A program made the position numbers and the translations under genes. A stretch of 64,000 nt of DNA from Candidatus Endomicrobiellum neotermitis (lineage in GTDB: Bacteria > Elusimicrobiota > Endomicrobiia > Endomicrobiales > Endomicrobiaceae), in NCBI GenBank assembly GCA_031282355.1, contig JAITDW010000001.1, positions 1-64,000 of the forward strand. The letters run 5' to 3'. Below, one piece after another: positions 27,235 to 36,429 of this stretch. Position 1 is the first letter of the stretch; every line of letters begins with the position of its first letter. Under the pieces are notes generated by a model. That model saw nothing but the letters and a program-made list of their open reading frames with translations. It was not told where the DNA came from and did not search any database.

Positions 27235-27240
27235 TATAAT
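27235..27240 (+). promoter_or_regulatory. Possible -10 element of the miaB operon
   Basis: A perfect TATAAT preceded by TTTTG; TTTG directly before TATAAT also occurs in front of tRNA-Gly (7351) and recA (minus, 16194-16199). No -35 is evident. The miaB ATG is 78 bp downstream. Confidence 0.35.
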
Positions 27241-27317
27241 TGCTGTAATCTAAAGTTGAGTTTTTAAATGTGGTAAGCATATGCATATTTGCACATATAA
27301 TAAAAAATTTTTATATT

Positions 27318-28583
27318 ATGAATTATTTTATTAAGACTTTTGGATGTCAGATGAATATATGTGATTCTGATACAATCGATTTTTCACTGTCAACAATATA
27401 TGGAGCATCAAAAGTGACTGATGTTTTGTATGCTGACGTTGTGATACTTAACACTTGTTCTGTAAGATCACAATCTGAACAAAAAGCTTTTTCTTACATT
27501 GGAAGATTAGAAGAGTTTAAACTACAAAATCCTAATTTAAAAATTGTTATTATCGGATGTATGGCAGAAAGACTTGGGTATAAAATAAAAAAACGCTTTA
27601 GTGGAGTTGATTTAATTATTGGCTCTAAAGATATTAATATTACTGCTTTTAAAATTATCAATTTATATTTTACGAACAATTACTTAAAAAAAAATTTCAA
27701 TTATAAATTCAAAGTTATTGAGTATGTGACAATTACAAGTGGATGTAATAATTATTGTTCTTACTGCATAGTACCATTTGTAAGAGGAATTGAAAAAAGC
27801 ATTAACTATCAATTGCTGATTGATAAATGTTCTTTAATGGCTAAGAATGGTACAAAAGAAGTGATGCTTTTAGGACAAAATGTTAATTCGTATAAATATA
27901 ATGGTGTGAATTTTTCTCTACTACTCAAAAGAATTGCATCAATAGAGAATCTTTACAGAATAAGATTTATGACAAATCATCCTAATGATTTTGATGATAA
28001 ACTTATTGATACTATAACAAATGAATATAAAATTTGTCCTCATATTCATCTTCCAATGCAATCTGCATCTAACAAAATTCTCAAAGCAATGAATAGAAAA
28101 TATACATATGAGTACTATTTTAATTTAGTGAATAAATTAAGAAAAAAAATACCTGGAGTGAGTATAACAACTGATATCATTGTGGGGTTCCCTAATGAAA
28201 CTGAAAGAGATTTCAATGATACTTTAAATGCTATAAAGACAATAAAATTTGATGGATTATATGTTTTTAAATACTCTGCAAGGTCTAACACAACTGCTTT
28301 TAAAATGTTTGATACTGTGACTACAGAAGAAAAGAAAAGGAGACATTCAGTTATACTCAAAGAGTCGAATAAAATTTCTGCTAAGATTATTTCTAAAATG
28401 ATAGGGAGTACCCAACAAGTTTTAGCTGAAAAATTTGACAATGGAATTATAAAATCAAGAACAAGAACAGGACATAAAGTATTTATAAATGGAAGTGAGA
28501 AATATGTTGGTAAAATTTTTAATGTAATTATTAAATCAGTAAAAGTAAATTCACTATATGGCAGTATTATAAATAAAATTTAA
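27318..28583 (+). CDS. miaB: tRNA-2-methylthio-N6-dimethylallyladenosine37 synthase MiaB
   Basis: MiaB adds the methylthio group to i6A37 in tRNAs reading UNN codons, after MiaA, encoded four genes downstream. It has the N-terminal UPF0004 domain with TFGCQMN (about 6-12), a second Cys in LNTCSVR and a third near GCMAER. The radical-SAM motif is CNNYCSYC (about 141-148); a C-terminal TRAM domain (about 360-421) ends the protein. ATG 27318 matches the family start (MNYFIKTFGCQMN) and gives 421 residues; the in-frame GTG at 27270 adds an unconserved extension. Confidence 0.95.
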   Translation: MNYFIKTFGCQMNICDSDTIDFSLSTIYGASKVTDVLYADVVILNTCSVRSQSEQKAFSYIGRLEEFKLQNPNLKIVIIGCMAERLGYKIKKRFSGVDLIIGSKDINITAFKIINLYFTNNYLKKNFNYKFKVIEYVTITSGCNNYCSYCIVPFVRGIEKSINYQLLIDKCSLMAKNGTKEVMLLGQNVNSYKYNGVNFSLLLKRIASIENLYRIRFMTNHPNDFDDKLIDTITNEYKICPHIHLPMQSASNKILKAMNRKYTYEYYFNLVNKLRKKIPGVSITTDIIVGFPNETERDFNDTLNAIKTIKFDGLYVFKYSARSNTTAFKMFDTVTTEEKKRRHSVILKESNKISAKIISKMIGSTQQVLAEKFDNGIIKSRTRTGHKVFINGSEKYVGKIFNVIIKSVKVNSLYGSIINKI

Positions 28584-28621
28584 TTTATTATAGTGAACAT
28601 TTATTATCAAGGAGTAAAAAT

Positions 28622-31072
28622 ATTAGAGATATTACTAAAAATCTAACACCATTAATGCGTCAATACTGGGATATTAAAACCAAATATCTTGATATGATAT
28701 TGTTTTTTCGTCTAGGTGATTTTTATGAAATGTTTTATGACGATGCTATAAAATCAGCACCGATACTGGATGTTGTACTTACTCAAAGGAGTGGAACTCC
28801 TATGTGCGGTATTCCTTACCATTCAGCAAATTCGTACATAAGAAAATTAATAACTAATGGTTTTAAAGTTGCAATTTGTGAGCAACTTGAAAAATCGAAT
28901 AATGGAACTACTGCAAATAGTATTGTAAAACGTGGAGTAATAAAAGTGATAACTCCTGGTATGGTCTTAGAAGACACCATATTAGACTCAAAAAAAAATA
29001 ATTTTTTAATGGCACTTACATTAGATAAAACTTTAACAACAGTTGCATTTGCTGTTGCTGATATATCAACTGGTGATTTTTTTACCTCTCAAACATCACT
29101 AAATTTCATTGAAACTGAAGTGTTGAAATATAATCCTGGAGAACTCATTATACTGTCAAAAGACATGCAAAATGAATGTATTAATCATCTTATATCTAAA
29201 ATTAAAATACTAGTTTCTAATGTTAATGATATAAATTTAGTAAATGCTAAAAAAATCATATTTGAAGTTTTTAATGATAAAAATACAAAAAAAATTGAAT
29301 TTTTCAGCGAAGGAATAATTCGAGTTTGTGGGATGTTGATTTCATATATAAAAGAAATGCAACCTGGAAGTATTAATATCTTTTTAAATATGAATATCAG
29401 ATATATAAAAAATTCAGATTTTATGTATTTAGATATTGTTACAATTAAAAATCTTGAGTTATTTAATTCTAATACAGGGAAATCAGAAAATTCTTTGCTA
29501 TCAGTCATAGATTCTACAAAGACATCTATGGGTGCAAGACTTATGCGTCGATGGCTTATGAGACCACTCTTAGATTTTTCAAAAATTGAAAAACGTCAAA
29601 ATGCTGTAAAGTTTTTTATAAGAAATCTAAGTATAAGGAAAGAAGTTGTATCAAAGCTTAAAAATATTTCTGATATTGAAAGAATAATAGCAAGAATTTC
29701 TTCTAATAATACCAATCCAAGGGATTTAATTGCTTTAAAAAATTCATTAAATGCAATAAATGATATTTCGAAAATTATAGGATATTCAAGTGAATTAAGT
29801 ATTGATATTCCAAATAATGCTGAAGTGATAGATAATATTTCTTCACATTTATTTGATGATCCATCAATATCTTTAAAATACGGGAATGTTATTAGAAATG
29901 GAGTTAGTTATGAACTTGATGAATTAAGAAAAATATGTACAAATACAAAAAATTATATGTCAGATTTAGAATCTAAAGAAAAAAATCAAACTAAAATAAA
30001 TAATCTTAAAATTGGGTATACTTCTACATTTGGCTATTATATAGAGGTAACTAAGTCTAATATCAAACTGGTTCCAAAACATTACACTCGCAAACAGACT
30101 GTTGTAAATGGCGAACGATATATAACAGAAGAATTGAAAATTCTTGAAGGCGAGATATTATCCGCACAAATAAAAATTTTAAATCTTGAAAACTCCATAT
30201 TTAATGATTTAAGAGAAAAAATATCTGTTTTTAGTTCAAATGTACTGAAAACTTCTCAAATTATTGCAGAAATTGATATCTTATGTAGTTTTGCTATAAA
30301 TGCTTTGGAATATGATTATGTTTGTCCTGATGTATCACAGTATAGTGAAGAATTTTCGATAAAAAATGGAAGACATCCTGTAGTAGAAAATATGTTAAAA
30401 ACTGGAGAATTTGTAGCTAATGATATTTTTATGAATAAAGATGCTAAAATAATGATCCTCACAGGACCTAATATGTCTGGTAAGTCAACTTATTTAAGGC
30501 AAATCGCACTCATTACAATAATGGCTCAAATTGGTTCTTTTGTACCAGCACGCAGTGCACAGATAGGTGTTATTGATAGAATCTTTACAAGAATTGGTGC
30601 AGGAGATAATCTTGCTGGTGGAAAATCAACTTTTATGGTTGAAATGACTGAAACAGCAAATATCTTAAATCAGTATACAAAAGGAAGTCTAATTGTTTTA
30701 GATGAAATAGGTAGAGGTACATCTACATACGATGGAATATCTATTGCTTGGGCTATAATAGAATATTTTGCAAAAAATACAGAAGCTAATTCAGGTGTTA
30801 AAGTTCTCTTTGCTACACACTATTTTGAGCTTACATCTCTAAAAAAAACACTTAAATGTGTTGTAAATTACAGCGTTAGTATAAAAGAATGGAATAATGA
30901 GGTTGTATTTTTGTATAAAATAATTAAAGGTAGTATAAATAAATCTTATGGGATATATGTTGCAAAAATTGCAGGAATACCTGCTAGTATAATAAAGAGA
31001 GCCTATGAAATATTGGATAAGCTTGAGATAAATCAAGCTAATAAAAAATTACAACGTAAAAAATGGAATTAA
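28622..31072 (+). CDS. mutS: DNA mismatch repair protein MutS
   Basis: MutS recognises mismatches and recruits MutL. Domain I has the mismatch-probing FYEMF motif (F-x-E). The ATPase domain has Walker A GPNMSGKSTYLRQ, Walker B LIVLDEIGRGTSTYDG and the ATHYFELT switch. The first ATG (28655) falls within the conserved LTPLMRQYW segment and lacks a ribosome-binding site. In-frame codons upstream encode RDITKNLTPL, and an AAGGAG (28609-28614) sits 7 nt before an ATT at 28622, so an AUU start is proposed, giving 816 residues. The stop is 1 nt before mutL. Confidence 0.93.
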   Translation: MRDITKNLTPLMRQYWDIKTKYLDMILFFRLGDFYEMFYDDAIKSAPILDVVLTQRSGTPMCGIPYHSANSYIRKLITNGFKVAICEQLEKSNNGTTANSIVKRGVIKVITPGMVLEDTILDSKKNNFLMALTLDKTLTTVAFAVADISTGDFFTSQTSLNFIETEVLKYNPGELIILSKDMQNECINHLISKIKILVSNVNDINLVNAKKIIFEVFNDKNTKKIEFFSEGIIRVCGMLISYIKEMQPGSINIFLNMNIRYIKNSDFMYLDIVTIKNLELFNSNTGKSENSLLSVIDSTKTSMGARLMRRWLMRPLLDFSKIEKRQNAVKFFIRNLSIRKEVVSKLKNISDIERIIARISSNNTNPRDLIALKNSLNAINDISKIIGYSSELSIDIPNNAEVIDNISSHLFDDPSISLKYGNVIRNGVSYELDELRKICTNTKNYMSDLESKEKNQTKINNLKIGYTSTFGYYIEVTKSNIKLVPKHYTRKQTVVNGERYITEELKILEGEILSAQIKILNLENSIFNDLREKISVFSSNVLKTSQIIAEIDILCSFAINALEYDYVCPDVSQYSEEFSIKNGRHPVVENMLKTGEFVANDIFMNKDAKIMILTGPNMSGKSTYLRQIALITIMAQIGSFVPARSAQIGVIDRIFTRIGAGDNLAGGKSTFMVEMTETANILNQYTKGSLIVLDEIGRGTSTYDGISIAWAIIEYFAKNTEANSGVKVLFATHYFELTSLKKTLKCVVNYSVSIKEWNNEVVFLYKIIKGSINKSYGIYVAKIAGIPASIIKRAYEILDKLEINQANKKLQRKKWN

Positions 31073-31073
31073 A

Positions 31074-32771
31074 ATGCCGATAAATATTTTGTCGCAGGAA
31101 ACAATTAATAAAATAGCTGCAGGAGAGGTTATAGAATGTCCATTGAACGTTGTTAAAGAATTGGTTGAAAATTCCTTAGATGCGCTTGCATCTTCAATAG
31201 TAGTTGAAATAGAAAATTCTGGTAAAAAGCTTATAAGAGTAGCTGACAACGGGTTAGGTATGAGTAAGAAAGATTTAGAACTTTCTATATTAAGACATAC
31301 TACAAGTAAAATAGAAAAATTTACTGATTTATCATACATTTATTCATTTGGTTTTAGAGGTGAGGCTCTTGCTTCCATAGCGACAGTTTCAAATTTAAAA
31401 ATAAAAACAAAAAGGAAAATGGATGTTTTAGGATGGGAACTTTTATCTCATGGTGGTAAAAATATTAAAACTTTTCCATGGTCAGGTGCTGATGGAACAA
31501 TATCTGAAGTTAGAAATTTGTTTTTCAACACCCCCGCAAGATATAAATTCCTTGCAAGTAATCTTAATGAAAGAATAAAGATCATTAATTCTCTTGAAGA
31601 AATAGCTCTTGCAAATTATGATGTAACTTTTAAATTAATTTCTGAGAAAAAAAATATTTTATCTACTGTAAAAACAAATAATAAAATAAATAGAATTTTA
31701 GATATTTTAGGCAAAGATTTTACAAAAAGCATCAAAAATATCAAAATTAACCAACGTGATATTTTAATGAATATTTATTTTACAGATAGGTATAATTCTC
31801 TGTCGAGTAAAAAATATCAATATCTTTTCATAAACTCAAGACCAGTGAATTATCCAAAATCTATTATTCGTTGTATTTATCAAGCATATAGAGAGTCAAT
31901 TCAGAATAATAAACATCCTGGAATTTTAATTTACATGGCTATAAATCCATCAGAAATTGATTTTAATATACATCCAACTAAAAGAGAAATAAAATTTGCA
32001 AATGAGAATGAAATATGTGATATAATTCTTAAAGTTTTGAGAAATACATTGGTATCACAATCTTGTTCAAATATAAATATTACTAGTTCATATAATGATA
32101 GTTACAAATCAACGTTAGATTATAATTCAGAAAATTCTTTTAGTGATAATTACGATGATTTTTTTTCTGATAAACAAATAAACTTTGGATATAGGAATTT
32201 TAATGGTATAAAAATTATAGGTCAAATATTTAACACTTACATTGTTGTTGAGAATATTGGATATTTTTATATTTTTGATCAGCATGCTGTATCAGAAAGA
32301 ATAAAATATGAACTATATATTTCTCAGATGAAAGCACAAGACATTAAAACACAGAGAATGCTTACACCACTAAATTTTGATATTCCTTTGAGTAGCTTGG
32401 AGTTAGTCAAAGCTAATATGAATATTTTTAATGAACTTGGGATGATTCTTGAGGAATTTGGGCATAACTCCCTCAGAGTTATCGCATATCCAGAATTACT
32501 TGGAAATATATCAATAGAACATGTAATAAAAACAATAATATCTAATATTGAAAACGATAAAAATACAGTGATAGAACAAAAAAGAGATAAAATTATGCGT
32601 TTAGCTTGTCATGCAAGCATAAAATCAGGATATAAAGTTTCTTTTATTGAAGCAGAAAAACTTATAAGTGATTTATTTAAATGTGAATATCCTTTCACAT
32701 GTCCACATGGAAGACCAACTGCATATAAGATATCTTTACATACACTAGAGAAATTTTTTAGGAGAAAATGA
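31074..32771 (+). CDS. mutL: DNA mismatch repair protein MutL (endonuclease type)
   Basis: MutL couples mismatch recognition by MutS to strand incision. The N-terminal GHKL ATPase domain has VKELVENSLDA (motif I), DNGLGM (motif II) and SFGFRGEALASI (motif III). The C-terminal domain carries the metal-dependent nuclease motif DQHAVSERIKYE (DQHA-x2-E-x4-E), ACHASIK and CPHGRPT, so this is the self-nicking MutL of organisms without MutH/Dam-directed repair. Length 565 is on the short side because the interdomain linker is short. It follows mutS directly, implying translational coupling. Confidence 0.96.
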   Translation: MPINILSQETINKIAAGEVIECPLNVVKELVENSLDALASSIVVEIENSGKKLIRVADNGLGMSKKDLELSILRHTTSKIEKFTDLSYIYSFGFRGEALASIATVSNLKIKTKRKMDVLGWELLSHGGKNIKTFPWSGADGTISEVRNLFFNTPARYKFLASNLNERIKIINSLEEIALANYDVTFKLISEKKNILSTVKTNNKINRILDILGKDFTKSIKNIKINQRDILMNIYFTDRYNSLSSKKYQYLFINSRPVNYPKSIIRCIYQAYRESIQNNKHPGILIYMAINPSEIDFNIHPTKREIKFANENEICDIILKVLRNTLVSQSCSNINITSSYNDSYKSTLDYNSENSFSDNYDDFFSDKQINFGYRNFNGIKIIGQIFNTYIVVENIGYFYIFDQHAVSERIKYELYISQMKAQDIKTQRMLTPLNFDIPLSSLELVKANMNIFNELGMILEEFGHNSLRVIAYPELLGNISIEHVIKTIISNIENDKNTVIEQKRDKIMRLACHASIKSGYKVSFIEAEKLISDLFKCEYPFTCPHGRPTAYKISLHTLEKFFRRK

Positions 32772-32826
32772 TTCTTTTTAATTAATATTTTTAATAATCT
32801 ATTAATCTTAATAAGATATTGTTTAC

Positions 32827-33693
32827 ATGAATATAATTGTAATTTCAGGACCTACAGCAAGTGGAAAGACAAAAAAAGCTATTGAATTTTGTAAAAGAAA
32901 TAATGGCGAGATAATTTCATGTGATTCAAGACAGATTTACAAATATTTAGATATAGGTACAAATAAAGAAGGAATCCTTTTACAAGATGGAACTCGTAAT
33001 ATTAATGGTGTTATACAACATTTAACTGACATTGTATCGCCTGATCAAGAATATAGTGCTGTTGATTTTATGAAAAATGCTGATGCAGAAATTTTAAAAA
33101 TTTTGTACAAACATAAAGTTCCAGTAGTAACTGGAGGGACTGGGTTATACATTAAAACCTTGCTGTATGGATTAGATTTTATATCTGAGACTGACAAAAC
33201 TTTAAGAAAAGAATTAAAATCTAAATGTTGCGATGAACTTTATGAGATATTACTTAAATTGGATCCTCAGGCCGCAGAAAAAAATAAAAAAAATCCGCAA
33301 CGACTAGTACGAGCACTTGAAATAAATATTCTTTCAAAAAAAACAATTAAGGCAAATTTAAAATATAAAAAAACACCAAGGTATAGTTTTAAACATTACA
33401 GTCTTTGTGTAGATAATAAAATTTTATACAGAAAAATTAACGACAGATGCAAATATATGATTGAAAATGGTATGATTGAAGAAACACAAAAAATTGTAGA
33501 TATGGGCTTTAAAGCAAATTGTCCAGGGTTAAGTGCTATCGGTTACAAACACGTGTTACAATATCTTAACAATAATATGTCAAAAGATGATTTGATTATG
33601 AGATTTTCGAGAGATACAAGACATTATGCAAAACGCCAAAATACTTGGTTTAAAGCACAACCTGATGTGGAATTTATATACAACACAATATGA
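32827..33693 (+). CDS. miaA: tRNA dimethylallyltransferase
   Basis: MiaA transfers a dimethylallyl group from DMAPP to A37 of tRNAs reading UNN codons, producing the MiaB substrate. It has the P-loop GPTASGKTKKA (8-18), the catalytic Asp in SCDSRQIYKYLDIGT (about 36-50), and TGGTGLYIKTLLYGL (about 105-119). Length 288 is close to the norm. It lies 55 bp after mutL; the hfq often found after miaA is absent, with lplA there instead. Confidence 0.96.
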   Translation: MNIIVISGPTASGKTKKAIEFCKRNNGEIISCDSRQIYKYLDIGTNKEGILLQDGTRNINGVIQHLTDIVSPDQEYSAVDFMKNADAEILKILYKHKVPVVTGGTGLYIKTLLYGLDFISETDKTLRKELKSKCCDELYEILLKLDPQAAEKNKKNPQRLVRALEINILSKKTIKANLKYKKTPRYSFKHYSLCVDNKILYRKINDRCKYMIENGMIEETQKIVDMGFKANCPGLSAIGYKHVLQYLNNNMSKDDLIMRFSRDTRHYAKRQNTWFKAQPDVEFIYNTI

Positions 33694-33729
33694 AAAATCA
33701 ATAAAAATTATAAAAGTGAATAATTTGAA

Positions 33730-34389
33730 ATGAAGTATTTACGTTGGATCAATGATATTCCTAGAAATGCCATAATGAATATGGCTCTTGATGAGTTTCT
33801 GTTTAATGAATATATGAATGAACCTATACTAAGGACTTATCTTTGGGATGGTTTTTATACAACTATAGGGTATTTTCAAAATGCTAGCATTTGTAATTCC
33901 AATTTTGTGAGAAGACTTACCGGAGGTTTAATGGTACAACATCATAATGATATGTCTTACAGTTTTTTTGTATCATCAGATTTTTGGAACGTGCATAATC
34001 CGTGTCAAATTTATAATAATATTCATTTATTAATACAAAAATCTTTAAAGATAATTGGTATTAATTCGGTTGTTTTAAATAAAAACTCAAATAATACAAG
34101 TAACATTTGCATACAAAATTTTTGTGAAAATGATCTAATATTTGATAAAAAAAAAATTGTTGGATCATGCCTACGTAAGCGCGCAGGTAAGGTGATTATA
34201 CAAGGCTCAATCCATATACATTTAAATGATGTTTACAAAATAATTTTTTTAAAAGAATTCGCAGAAAATATGTCAAAATTTCTCAAAATTGAAATTAAAA
34301 AATTAAATTTTAGTGATGATGAAATTGAATCTGCTAAAGAAATCGCTATTGGAAGGTATTCAAATTCTAAATGGAATAATAAGTTTTAA
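33730..34389 (+). CDS. Lipoate-protein ligase A / octanoyltransferase family protein
   Basis: A 219-residue member of the BPL/LplA/LipB fold, which attaches lipoate or octanoate to carrier lysines (GcvH, E2 subunits). Visible motifs are RRLTGGLMVQHHNDMSYSF (about 58-76; canonical RR-x-TGGG-x-V-x-H-x-x-x-x-x-YS, one Gly changed to Leu), KKIVGSCLRKRAGKVIIQGSI, with the Lys that contacts the acyl-adenylate, and the following IHIHL. The small C-terminal accessory domain of E. coli LplA is absent, as in LplA-N or LipM-type enzymes. LplA and LipM cannot be told apart here. No acceptor protein is encoded nearby. Confidence 0.8.
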   Translation: MKYLRWINDIPRNAIMNMALDEFLFNEYMNEPILRTYLWDGFYTTIGYFQNASICNSNFVRRLTGGLMVQHHNDMSYSFFVSSDFWNVHNPCQIYNNIHLLIQKSLKIIGINSVVLNKNSNNTSNICIQNFCENDLIFDKKKIVGSCLRKRAGKVIIQGSIHIHLNDVYKIIFLKEFAENMSKFLKIEIKKLNFSDDEIESAKEIAIGRYSNSKWNNKF

Positions 34390-34428
34390 ATTATGTATAT
34401 GTAAAAGTAATTGTAGATTTAAATATGA

Positions 34429-34457
34429 TTGACATAAAGATGCATAAAATGTAGAAT
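34429..34457 (+). promoter_or_regulatory. Sigma70 promoter of the pal-tol operon
   Basis: A perfect -35 TTGACA (34429-34434), an ideal 17-bp spacer and -10 TAGAAT (34452-34457). The start point would be near 34464, about 30 nt before pal, which has an AGGAG site. It is among the best promoter matches in the window. Confidence 0.7.
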
Positions 34458-34494
34458 AGTGGTGTTTTGTATTTCATATTAAAGGAGAATAAAA

Positions 34495-34995
34495 ATGAAA
34501 AATACAAAAGGTTTTTTGTTAACTGTACTCAGTATTATGATTTTATTAGGATCTTCTTGCACTAAGAGGCAAAATATAAAATATGAGAATGTTTTTAAAG
34601 ATAAAGAGGCCGAAATCAACTTAAATGAACCGTCATTAAGAGGAACCAATTGTGAAGATAGTTTTAATCTTAAAGTTGTGTACTTTAATTTTGATAGAAG
34701 CGATCCAACAACAAGTTCTCTTGAATCCTTAAAAGAAAATTTGGTTTATTTAACTACAAATCCTAATGTTAAAATTGTTCTTGAAGGACATACAGATGAA
34801 AGAGGTACTACAGAGTATAACCTTTCTTTAGGGCAACGCAGAGCTTTGAAGATTAAGGAATATTACACACGTTTTGGTATTGCATCTGATAGGATAGCAA
34901 CAATTTCTTACGGTAAAGAAAAACCTGCAGATTTAGGTAAGAATGAATTAGCGTGGTCAAAGAATAGAAGAGTTGAAACAAAATATTTAAGGTAG
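34495..34995 (+). CDS. pal: Peptidoglycan-associated lipoprotein Pal
   Basis: Pal is an outer-membrane lipoprotein that binds peptidoglycan and TolB, linking the outer membrane to the wall, especially at division. A signal peptide (about 1-21) ends in a lipobox-like LGSSC (Cys22). The OmpA-like domain (about 62-165) begins with VVYFNFDRSD and has the diaminopimelate-binding signature ILEGHTDERGTTEYN...LGQRRA. Length 166 is typical. It leads a pal-cpoB-tolA-tolB-tolQ-tolR block, unlike the common order where tolQ is first and pal near the end. Confidence 0.95.
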   Translation: MKNTKGFLLTVLSIMILLGSSCTKRQNIKYENVFKDKEAEINLNEPSLRGTNCEDSFNLKVVYFNFDRSDPTTSSLESLKENLVYLTTNPNVKIVLEGHTDERGTTEYNLSLGQRRALKIKEYYTRFGIASDRIATISYGKEKPADLGKNELAWSKNRRVETKYLR

Positions 34996-35019
34996 AGAAA
35001 AAAAATAAAAGTACAATAA

Positions 35020-35721
35020 ATGAGTAAAAATAAGATAATATTTTTATTATTGTGTTTTTTTGCGTGTCTGTTTAGTAGCGGATGTGCTTCGTTTGTCTCT
35101 CGTAATGTCACATCAGATTTAAAAAATTTAAAAGATGAGTTATTTTTTTTGCAAATACAATGTAGTGAACTTAAACAAAATTATGCAGAATTATGTATGA
35201 AGGTTTGCTCTAATTGTGAGGTACTTGATACTTTGTCCACGTTAGCTAACAACAATCTAAACAACGGTATTTCTACGCCAGTGTCAGCTTCTTTAACTCA
35301 AATGAACCAAGACGACAATAGCAGCAGCGATGATGCTATTGTATCTTCTTATCAAAGAGCTTATAGTGATTACTGTATGGGTAAATTTGATATTGCATGT
35401 TCAGGTTTTGAGACATTTATTGAAAAACATCCTAATTCTGATCTTGTACCACAAGCTCAATTTTATATAGGGGAGTGTTTCTATTCTGATAATATGTGGG
35501 ATAAAGCTCTTGAGGAATATAAAAAAATAGAGCAAAATTATAAAATATCACGATTGATACCATCCGCAAGATTAAAGATTGCTTTATGTTTAGAATTTCT
35601 GAACAGACGTAATGAAGCATTAAATATCTTTTCGTCAATAGTAAAAGATTTTCCACAAAGTCATGAATCTTCAATGTCAAAAGAAAGGCTTAAAACATAT
35701 AGTAATGCTCAGAAAAGATAA
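35020..35721 (+). CDS. Cell division coordinator CpoB/YbgF-like lipoprotein with TPR repeats
   Basis: A probable lipoprotein of 233 residues: signal peptide with FSSGC (Cys22), a short heptad-like region (about 30-60, LKNLKDELFFLQIQCSELKQNY), a Ser/Asn-rich linker, then three TPR-type repeats (about 113-228) with the typical motif FIEKHPNSDLVPQAQFYIGECFY. YbgF/CpoB coordinates Tol-Pal with peptidoglycan synthesis in Proteobacteria; the position next to pal supports that role. CpoB is normally a soluble periplasmic protein, so the lipobox is a difference. The 3' end overlaps the next gene by 17 bp. Confidence 0.8.
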   Translation: MSKNKIIFLLLCFFACLFSSGCASFVSRNVTSDLKNLKDELFFLQIQCSELKQNYAELCMKVCSNCEVLDTLSTLANNNLNNGISTPVSASLTQMNQDDNSSSDDAIVSSYQRAYSDYCMGKFDIACSGFETFIEKHPNSDLVPQAQFYIGECFYSDNMWDKALEEYKKIEQNYKISRLIPSARLKIALCLEFLNRRNEALNIFSSIVKDFPQSHESSMSKERLKTYSNAQKR

Positions 35722-36424
35722 TTTTTTACCTTATTTAATAATCTCATTGTTTTTGCATATGGTAATTGTCTATTTTTTATTTCATTTTAAAGAGAAACAT
35801 GTTGTTTTATATTCTAATATTCCAATAGAAGTTTCTTTTTCTCCAATGGAACATCAAAATATGATGCAGTCTTCAACTGTAAATATTATGGCGAAACACA
35901 GTGAAAAAAATAATGAATTTCAGCGTATTAATAATACTACTGAAGGAAGCATTATAATAAAAGAAAAAAAAAATCTACAGAAAAAACAATTAGAATCTGA
36001 AGTTAATAACAAAATGTTAAAAAAATGTGAAAATATAGACATTGGTATTCCATCGTTACATTTAGATAAACATCTAGATGGACAACAGTTTGATGATTAT
36101 AATTCTCAATTGTGTTGTGATAGTCCTTTTTTCGATGATCAAAACTTTAATCATTATTTATATTATAAAGGGCAAATAATAAGAAAAATTGAACAACAAT
36201 GGAGATGGGTTGAAACTTGTAAAAAACTTAGAACGCTAATATATTTTAAGATTCATAGAGATGGTTCTGTATCTGATATTCTTGTGAAAGAATCCTCTAG
36301 AGATGCTGAATACGATATAAATGCTTTAAATACAGTACGTAGAGCAGCTCCTTTCCCATGTTTACCAGAAAATTATACAGGGCAAACATTAGGTGTTTTT
36401 TTCGAGTTCAAATACGAAAATTAA
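35705..36424 (+). CDS. TonB/TolA-family energy transducer
   Basis: A 239-residue single-pass inner-membrane protein. An N-terminal helix (about 7-24) precedes a polar, charged periplasmic stretch and a C-terminal TonB/TolA domain (about 155-239) with RKIEQQWRW, LIYFKIHRDGSVSDI and ALNTVRRAAPFP. In the Tol cluster it must be the TolA counterpart, carrying proton-motive force from TolQR to TolB-Pal; the long alanine-rich helix of enterobacterial TolA is missing. ATG 35705 is chosen since the membrane helix follows it directly; ATG 35663 would add 14 polar residues deeper within cpoB. Confidence 0.8.
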   Translation: MLRKDNFLPYLIISLFLHMVIVYFLFHFKEKHVVLYSNIPIEVSFSPMEHQNMMQSSTVNIMAKHSEKNNEFQRINNTTEGSIIIKEKKNLQKKQLESEVNNKMLKKCENIDIGIPSLHLDKHLDGQQFDDYNSQLCCDSPFFDDQNFNHYLYYKGQIIRKIEQQWRWVETCKKLRTLIYFKIHRDGSVSDILVKESSRDAEYDINALNTVRRAAPFPCLPENYTGQTLGVFFEFKYEN

Positions 36425-36429
36425 AAATC

